Below, piece after piece: positions 57,238 through 64,000 of a stretch of 64,000 nt of DNA. The stretch is from Capitulum mitella. Taxonomy: Eukaryota; Arthropoda; Thecostraca; Pollicipedomorpha; Pollicipedidae. Position 1 is the stretch's first letter. Each line of letters begins with the position of its first letter. Below the pieces are notes generated by a model, which was not told where the DNA came from, ran no database searches, and saw nothing but the letters and a program-made list of their open reading frames with translations. The position numbers and the translations under genes were made by a program. The stretch lies in the NCBI GenBank assembly GCA_030062745.1, contig CP099849.1, positions 15,437,307 through 15,501,306 on the forward strand. The letters run 5' to 3'.

Positions 57238-57640
57238 CAAAAAGTCAAACGCCAAGAAGTCAAAGCACAAAAAGCCAAATGTAAACAGGTCAAATGGCAA
57301 AAAGCCAAAACGGATAAAAGTCAAATGCGTAAAAGTCAAAGAGCAAAAGGACAAAAGTCAAATGGCAAAAAGTGAAAGGGATAATAGTCAAATGCAAAAA
57401 ATAAAAAGGGGCAAAAAGCCAAAAAGGATAAAAGTCAGATGGATATAAGGCGAAAGGGTGACAAATCAAAAGAACAAAAAGTCAAACGGATAGCACTTAA
57501 AACGAGAAGAACCAGATGTAAAAGTCAAATAAGCGAAAAGCCAAACGAGATAAAAGTCAAAAAGACAAAAAATTTAAAAAATTTAAGTGGAGGGGACAGA
57601 AGCCCAGAAGATAAAAATGAAACGTAGAAGGTCAGAAAAC
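57238..57640 (+). repeat. Degenerate AAAAGTCAAA-type repeat
   Basis: About 400 bp of 10-14 bp units (aaaagtcaaatggc, aaaaagccaaa) lie on a strongly purine-rich strand. The frame at 57439-57627 is a repeat artefact. Confidence 0.85.
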
Positions 57641-57939
57641 TAAACAGTCAAATTCGATGAAAGACGTAGACAAAGAAGACGATAAGTTGAAAGAGAACAA
57701 TACCAATGATGAACAAAAATTAAATTCAAACTAACAAGATATGATGACAAGATATGACAACTTTTCGCAACTGCGGTGCTCTTGAATCTCTGTTTTTCTT
57801 GGCCTGGCGCTGGCTGGACACTTGCTGTATCTTTCTCTGAACGATTTTAAAAAAAGCGGTTTTTCCTAAACCGCGACAAGCCACTTGTTGCATGCACCGC
57901 GCAAACGACGTGTGAAATGCTAAGCAAATGGCCGCGTTT

Positions 57940-59560
57940 TTGTGTTTATTCCTACCTATGGGGTAGTTTATTAACTGACTGACATACATCACTAATTACA
58001 TTATATTCACACTTATCATACTGCTGCATATTCATAATCATACATCTCACACTCACACTCATATATACAAACACGATGTCATACACATTCGCGTCTCCTG
58101 TGATCCACAAAATCTCCAACGAACAACAGGATCTACACATCTCACGAGTTCGACCACTTTTTGAACCATTTGCGTTCTGCGCCCCGTAACGAAGCCATCA
58201 AGTATTCTGTTTTAATATCAGCTTTCAACTTTTGTTCAACCTCTTCTAAATATAAACTTGTACTTCCCGAGGTGATGCATTTGACCAGAATAATAACATG
58301 CAGCGTGATATCCTTCTCCTGAAGCATACATGAATGATTTATTTCCATTTGAACTAGCCAATTATTAACGGCAATCCATAACTCCTGACGTGTTGGCAAC
58401 TCCAGAGTTTATGTCGTAGGGTCTCTCGGGCTGATCTGCACCGGGGGCAAATGTCGGAATCGGTAATTCGAAATTTTTCCATCATCGACTTCGTTAGATG
58501 AGTCTTCGTGACTATTTTATAATGCAATACTCCGTATAAAGAGAAAGAGAACGCCTCACCTTTATAGGCGTTTGGGCATTCCGTCTCATTGTGTTGATAT
58601 TGCTCCTCCCATGACTTTTCCCAAGAATGTGTGCAATTATATTTGTGCGTAGCAAAAAACTTATAGAAATATTTCGCGTCCGTCGTTTCTTGGAATAGTT
58701 TGCGAATGACAGGGTGTATGACTGGAGCTTGGCTTTTAGTTTTGGTCCGCTTTTCCATTGTGCTGGCATACTGTTAACCAACGTCAAATAGTAAAAACTT
58801 AGTCCGGAGACAGCGTACATTTGCTTAACGTCCTCGTACGTCATAACCCTTCCACAGTCATCGAAAACATCGTTGAAATATCTCAGACCGTTTCTTTCCC
58901 AGGAACATATGCGGCTTGTCTTGAAATTTGTCATATCTGAGTGTCACAAGAGGCACGTAATCCAGTCATCTGGCAATATCTCGTGTGCACCGGAAAACTC
59001 ACTAAATGCTTTTATAATATCATGCCACAAGTAACTGCTAACATCTTCTGAAGCTTTATAAGCGAAGCACGATTTCTCTCCCAAACGCACTGGCCGTTAC
59101 TTACATTTTCTTCAAAGAGTTGTATCCAACGATAGGTTGACGTGAGATCGCGACTGGCCCAAGTTATCTTTGGTGCATTAATAAACAACATTATGTCGGT
59201 CATACCCAGACCACCGCACTTCATCTTCCGTATCGAGCTTTTACCCTTAATCCGCTCTGTTTTCCCGTTCCAGAGAAACCTGAACAGTGAAGAATTCAGC
59301 AGTTGAATGTGGTATGCGCTGGGGTTGGTTGGTCAACACCAGGAATAAATGCGTGAGCTTCGAGAGCAAAAGTGACTTAAAAATGACTATTTTGCCAAAC
59401 GACAGCTTTCGCTTTGACCAGCTTTTTATCATTGCCTGTAGTTCTTTTTTCTTGGACCAAAAGTTTATTTCACTTCTTGTTTTTTTCATTTGCATTTTCA
59501 AAAATTATCCCAAGGACTTTCATCCTCGTCACCCAGTTGATGGGGGATAAATGACAACAT
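57940..59560 (-). pseudogene. L1/Tx1-like LINE, 5'-truncated 3' end
   Basis: The minus strand shows the C-terminal half of a non-LTR retrotransposon protein in order: MKVLGIIFEN and LSFGKIVIFKSLLLSKL (59550-59250), CGGLGMTDIMLF (about 59220), GRVMTYEDVKQMY (about 58840), and the zinc-knuckle-like CPRCRSARETLRHKLWSC (about 58430). The last frame ends near 58142, with a ~200-bp 3' region carrying AATAAA sites. Frameshifts and stops break it into at least five pieces, so it is inactive. The polymerase core is absent. Confidence 0.75.
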
Positions 59561-60387
59561 ATTTAATTCACTGGTGATATGTTTAAGAGTTTGCAGACAC
59601 ACATCTGGGCCCTAGGATAATCCCACGAGCTCCATTAGCAACGTTTCCTAATAACTGTATGTTCACAAATGCGTCCACGCTAAATGCGTCCATGAATGAA
59701 GGTAAGACGTATGGTAAGATGGACCGCTCCCGCCTTCTCGGCTCCTATGGCATCATGAGACCCGACCTGCCATTCGGCGATTGCCCGTAAGATTCCCCTT
59801 TTGAATCTTCGTCAGCATCAGCGAACGGTCGGCGTGGTGAGTGACAAAAACTGAAAAGAGGTCTGGGGTCTGATTTTATATATGTGTATTTTTTTACTTG
59901 TTTTGGAAACGCAGAAAATGTTTTCACGTGCATTAACCCTGTGGAATATGTTTGAAAAGGTCATGCTCATTTTAACCCGCTTTTGTGCTTGGGGGAGGTG
60001 GGGGCTGCACCTCTGCTTGGGGCTTTGCACGGTACGGAAAAAACGGTACACGGTGGCTAGTCCAATCTTCACACAGCCTTTTTTCATTCCGTATATTTTG
60101 GCGGCAAAATTTGGCTCAAAGTCAGGCCAGTGAGCTATTACGCCATGCGTGGAACACTACGGGGGACGATTTGGCAGAAACCTGTGGGCCCACTGTTTCC
60201 ATTTCCCCGACTGACTGCAAGTGGATGTTTTTGTGTGATAGTAAAAACAATTTGCCCATCTACAGTTTTGCCCCGAGGGATCCCAAACTTTTGTATTAAG
60301 ACCCGATGCTAAGAAGTCCAAAAACTGGGTTCACCTAGTTGACCTGACCTGACATGAACTGACAGTGGCGGTGGAACCTCTGTGGAG

Positions 60388-60500
60388 ACGGAGGGGGGGG
60401 GGCAAACGTGATTTTTACTTCGTTTCTCTCCATGCAATGCCAATGTTAAATATTACCCAAAGTTGTGGGGCAGCTGCTCCCCCCCCCCCCGCCTTCTTTC
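60388..60500 (+). repeat. Dispersed repeat shared with 50688-50805 (CpG-intact copy)
   Basis: It follows a G run and shares the order and spacing of motifs with the copy at 50.7 kb while keeping CpG where that copy has TpG or CpA. Confidence 0.7.
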
Positions 60501-60911
60501 CCGGTTCCAGCGCCCCTGTGGGCTGAGGAGGTCGCCAAGCATTAGCGGCTAAGCAAATTTTGAACTCAGCTCAGCGTTTACCCCATCCATACCGAAATCT
60601 CCCCAGACTTTTTGCTGCTTTTTCGCTGCAGTTTGTACTGATGTTTCTGTGTTCAAAATGTCTGACTGTATATCTGACATGCATCTCTGTTTCCCTCCCT
60701 GGCTCGGGGCGTTGTAACCATTGCTTGAAAGTGGATAACCCCATGATCGAGGATATAGAATACAGAATATAGGATATCGGCGGATTCGACAATGCTTAAG
60801 TCCATGACAAAAGAAAAATACGAGCACAGTATAAGTCAAATTAACGTAACGTCAGTCATAGATCAGTCATCGCATAGGCTTAAAAACTTGGGGTTAGGTA
60901 CCAGAACAACT

Positions 60912-60951
60912 CTGCTGCCCACTCGGGATGCGGATCCCGAGTGGGCAGCAG
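60912..60951. repeat. Perfect 18-bp-arm hairpin with 4-bp loop
   Basis: Arms 60912-60929 and 60934-60951 are exact reverse complements (ctgctgcccactcgggat) around gcgg. Confidence 0.95.
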
Positions 60952-61399
60952 CGGTGTCCGCGAGCCAATCACGACGTCACCGTCCGGCAGTGTATTGCAG
61001 TTGCAAATGACGGAATGCAGTCATTCCGGAATGATTCTGCATTTTGGTGAATTGAACTGGGGACCATTCCTCATGCGCTGAAAAAGAACTGGAATGATTC
61101 GTTTTATTTTCTGGTGGAATCGAAATTAAAGCCGTTTTTACAGAGTTTAGTTCACTTCCCAAGACGCGCGTAATGTTTTGTATCTACACGTTGACACATT
61201 ATTGACAGATCCGGGTCGCCCGAAACATTTCAGCTGTTTAAGCGTGGTTTCACTGTTAGCTCGCTCTCTCCTCTATGGAAGTGCACGGCTCTACCACCGT
61301 TGATGGACCACGGCGAGACGTTGGTAAGGGTGGCGGGCGCCATTTTTAGCGATGGCCGGCGTTGACAGTCAGAGCGGAGGTGTGAACTATGGGTGTGAT

Positions 61400-61610
61400 T
61401 AGGTGGGGTGGACGGGGGGAACTGGGTTGTTGATTTGTATTCTATTGGAGGGGCAATGGCTCCCAATGTAGATCCTGATCCTCTCAAAGCCGATTTCGGC
61501 CCCCAATATTTTTCGCCGGTTTTAACAAGAAAAATAGGCAAAGAACAAACAAACGAACGAAAAGAACGGCCACAATGGATAAGAGACAGCCAAAAAGTAA
61601 CGAACACGGC
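61400..61610 (+). repeat. Dispersed repeat shared with 11740-11945
   Basis: Same ordered blocks as the copy near 11.8 kb (gatttgtattct, gccggtttta, cgaaaagaacgg). Confidence 0.55.
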
Positions 61611-61867
61611 ATAAAATGATCTAAACCATTTGGAAAAAAATAGCGACAGATTTTGTGGTCAAATGCGCACACTGTCTACGAGTGTCGGTTTCTTTAGGCC
61701 TGGTCACGCTAGGAGCCCTAACAAAAATGATTTGAGCCCTACGAAATCTCCTTTGGGCTCGACCAATGTTTTTTGACAAGAAATATCAAATCACAATGTA
61801 TGTAAAAATGGCCTCTTGGAATAAACTGTTATGTTCTATCGCAGAGTCGTCATGTATGTGCGATATG

Positions 61868-61935
61868 TTAGCAGAATGGTGAGGTGCTTGCTACTCATAC
61901 AGGTGAGATGGGTTCTATTCCTGGCTACAGATGTG
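61868..61935 (+). repeat. tRNA-derived SINE head
   Basis: TTAGCAGAATGGT (A-box-like, 61868-61880) and GGTTCTATTCC (B box, 61911-61921) stand at tRNA spacing, followed by ctggctaca. No cloverleaf closes. Confidence 0.5.
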
Positions 61936-63329
61936 GTATTTCCTTTGTTCGCATGCGATTTTGCTTCCCGCGCTTGTCCCTCTCCCTCATTGGCCGGCTG
62001 ACCCCTGACCACGTGATCCTAACCTGACCTCAGTAGCGGGTCGGCAAGCGATGGGCAGTCGGCCTCCCGACTCGCTCCCGTGCGCGCTGGCTCAGGGCTA
62101 CACTCTGAGGCACACTCCTTGTCCTTCCCATTCTTCCCGTGCGCGCTGGCTCAAGGCTGCTCCCTGAGGCTCACTCCTTGTCCCTTCCTGAATCTCCCCA
62201 CACACTCCTTTCTCATTTTGTTTCCTTGCTGGTGGAGACATGTAGCCACAGATCTGTTTGTGGTCAGCCGAGTTGCTCCGTCGTTATCTGTGTTTCTGTT
62301 GGTCTGGTCCATTGAGGACAGTTAACAGAAGGCTCGTTTCCGAGATCCAGGTGTTTTCGGTTGGCTTCTTGATGAGGTCCTGAGGCGCACGGCGACGGTG
62401 GAGCGTAACAAAACGAAAAAAGGAAGAATCATGAATTTCATACGACAGTGATAGCACGGATGTATACATATCATATATAGCCATCCATTCATTTATCTTT
62501 TATCTGCTAATATATACACGTGCAGATATATATGTATACTTTTTTACTTGGTAAATGGTCATGAAACAGCTTTAAAATTAATACCTGTTGGTCGAAACAA
62601 AGTGGGCCAAGTACGTTGAGAAACCTATGTTAGGTCGAGGTCAGCTTGTCGAACCCTCAGCTCGGCTCTCTCCCCCCCCCCCTCCCAACTGTTAACACAA
62701 AGCGACAAACCTGGGGGGATATTGTTAGGCGCAAAGCTGTGCGATGGCTTGGGCTGCCGGACAAGTGGCAACAAAGCGCGGCGGCCGTTTGGATCAGTGG
62801 CGGCTAGTAGTGTTACAAACACTTGAGGCACAGCGCAAGTGTAGCACCAAGCTGACTTATATTGGCGGCCTTTCTTTTATCCGTTGTTCCACTACAGGGT
62901 CGCAGCCAGCATCCCGCCCATGGGAGGGGGGCCAAATCGGATCAAGGAGGTCCTCGTAACCAATGGAGGCCCTCACCAAGGGCGGATCCAGGATTTTGCC
63001 AAGGCGGGGGGAGGGGTGGAGGCGAATGGTCAGCGTGGGACCCCCATTTTTTGTCCTTCAAAGATAAAAAATGATGTAATTTTGCTTTTTTACCATACAA
63101 AATAGCCGAAAAATTCAAATGCGTCACATTATTTGAAAAAAAAAACCTGCGTTTTGTTCCCGAACAAAGTGGCCGAAATATGACAAAAACGACGAGATTT
63201 TAGGCAGTTCCGTCCGTCCTTCCATTTGAAATGTGGTATCTATGTTTGGTCCTAGAGCCCAACATTCCCCTCATCCCGTAGCTTCTGGGTTTTTTTGGTA
63301 ACCTTAGTTTAAGTCCCCCCTTGCAGTTA

Positions 63330-64000
63330 CAGGGCCACTTTTGGTGGTCTCGGGCCGTCTGCTGTGCCAGAACCCTCTAGCGGTCCCTTTTACAGTTTCA
63401 CGTGTCCCGCGGGACGTCTCAGGCGCTCCTTTGGCAGTTTCAGAGGCACCTCGGACAGTCTCAGGGAACCATTTGGTGGTTTCAGGGACGCTTAAGCTTA
63501 ATCTCGGATTCCCTGCTGTCGTCCCTGGGACGTTTTTGCCGTCTAAGGAGCCCCTCAGGCATTAAAACGGCCCTCTGTAAGTCTCTCTCTGCCGTGACAG
63601 AGGCGCATCTGACAATCCTCTACGTCCTTTGGCCGTTTCATGGGCAGTCTGGACATCTCAAGGTCTAGTAGTTTCAGGGGCCCCTCTGGTCGTCTCAGGG
63701 GCCCCTATTGCTTGAGACTTCTAGTGAGCAGTCTCAAAGGTCCATCTCCAGCAGTCTCAGTCGACCCCCTGTAGTCCTGGGTACTCATCTTATCGTCTCT
63801 GGGGAACATTTTTGCCATCTCAGGGACCCTCTGATAGTTATAAAAAACCTTTTGGCAATTTTAGGGCCCCTGTGCAATGTCACAGGCCCTCTGAACGTCT
63901 CCGGCGGTCCCCATGACTGTACCAGGGATCATTCTCTGTTACATGGGGTATATCTGGCAGTATTTTAGGGTCCCTCTAGTCGTAACACGGGGCTTTTGTT
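63330..64000 (+). repeat. Degenerate ~35-bp GGGGCCC-rich tandem array
   Basis: Units of the form gtctcaggggccccty with variable ends repeat to the right edge and probably beyond. It resembles the arrays at 17.3-18.9 and 19.3-20.2 kb. Confidence 0.75.

Larger units (their letters stand above)
59561..63300. other. Intergenic region without a recognised gene
   Basis: It contains the dispersed repeat copy at 60388-60500, a perfect hairpin at 60912-60951, a repeat copy at 61400-61610, a SINE head at 61868-61922 and C/G homopolymer runs. No host exon was recognised. Confidence 0.45.

Overview
The window is animal genomic DNA with long, repeat-filled introns, GT-AG splice junctions, GC-rich coding exons and abundant mini- and microsatellites. 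It has no bacterial operon structure. The two recognisable genes are metazoan families (a FOXJ2/3-type forkhead factor and Pescadillo), and the interspersed repeats are tRNA-derived SINEs and LINE relics. I read it as an invertebrate. A crustacean or other arthropod is possible, but the sequence does not settle the phylum.

Left part (1 to about 18 kb). The minus strand carries the 5' half of a FOXJ2/3-like forkhead gene. Three coding exons (9128-9184, 7567-7694, 876-999) join in frame into 103 codons, from the start codon to the first half of the forkhead domain. The rest lies beyond the left edge. The introns and upstream DNA hold CpG-rich patches with CRE palindromes, a decayed second copy of exon 2, an inverted pair of a dispersed repeat, a TIR-bounded candidate element and an 18-bp minisatellite.

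Middle part (about 17 to 30 kb). No host gene was found. It holds GGGCCC-rich degenerate arrays, a perfect 157-bp duplication with a palindromic junction, 45-bp tandem repeats, a ~1-kb polypurine (GA)/(GACAGA) block, diverged ~300-bp repeats and a decayed LINE (27.38-28.66 kb, minus).

Right-centre part (30.25 to about 51.2 kb). The minus strand carries a complete or nearly complete Pescadillo (PES1) homolog, a nucleolar protein needed for large-subunit ribosome assembly. Eleven exons (48658 down to 30373) join through consistent splice phases. With a candidate 12-bp first exon at 51189-51200 they predict 603 residues, close to the family's usual length. Its introns carry several minisatellites, including a 25-bp unit with a CACGTG site and a 40-bp CpG-rich unit, plus SINE heads and a long near-perfect inverted repeat.

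Right end (48.9 to 64 kb). A roughly 4-kb block (about 48.89-52.9 kb) is almost free of CpG although the DNA on both sides is CpG-rich. Within it a CpG-retaining patch sits upstream of the candidate Pescadillo first exon. Further right lie a small TIR element, an unidentified decayed coding-like block (54.7-57.03 kb, minus), an L1/Tx1-like LINE 3' end (57.94-59.56 kb, minus), another SINE and another GGGCCC-rich degenerate array.

The two genes are not functionally linked by anything visible here. I found no new multi-gene system. The most unusual signals are the CpG-depletion boundary, the template-switch-like duplication, the duplicated fox exon and the unidentified coding-like block.
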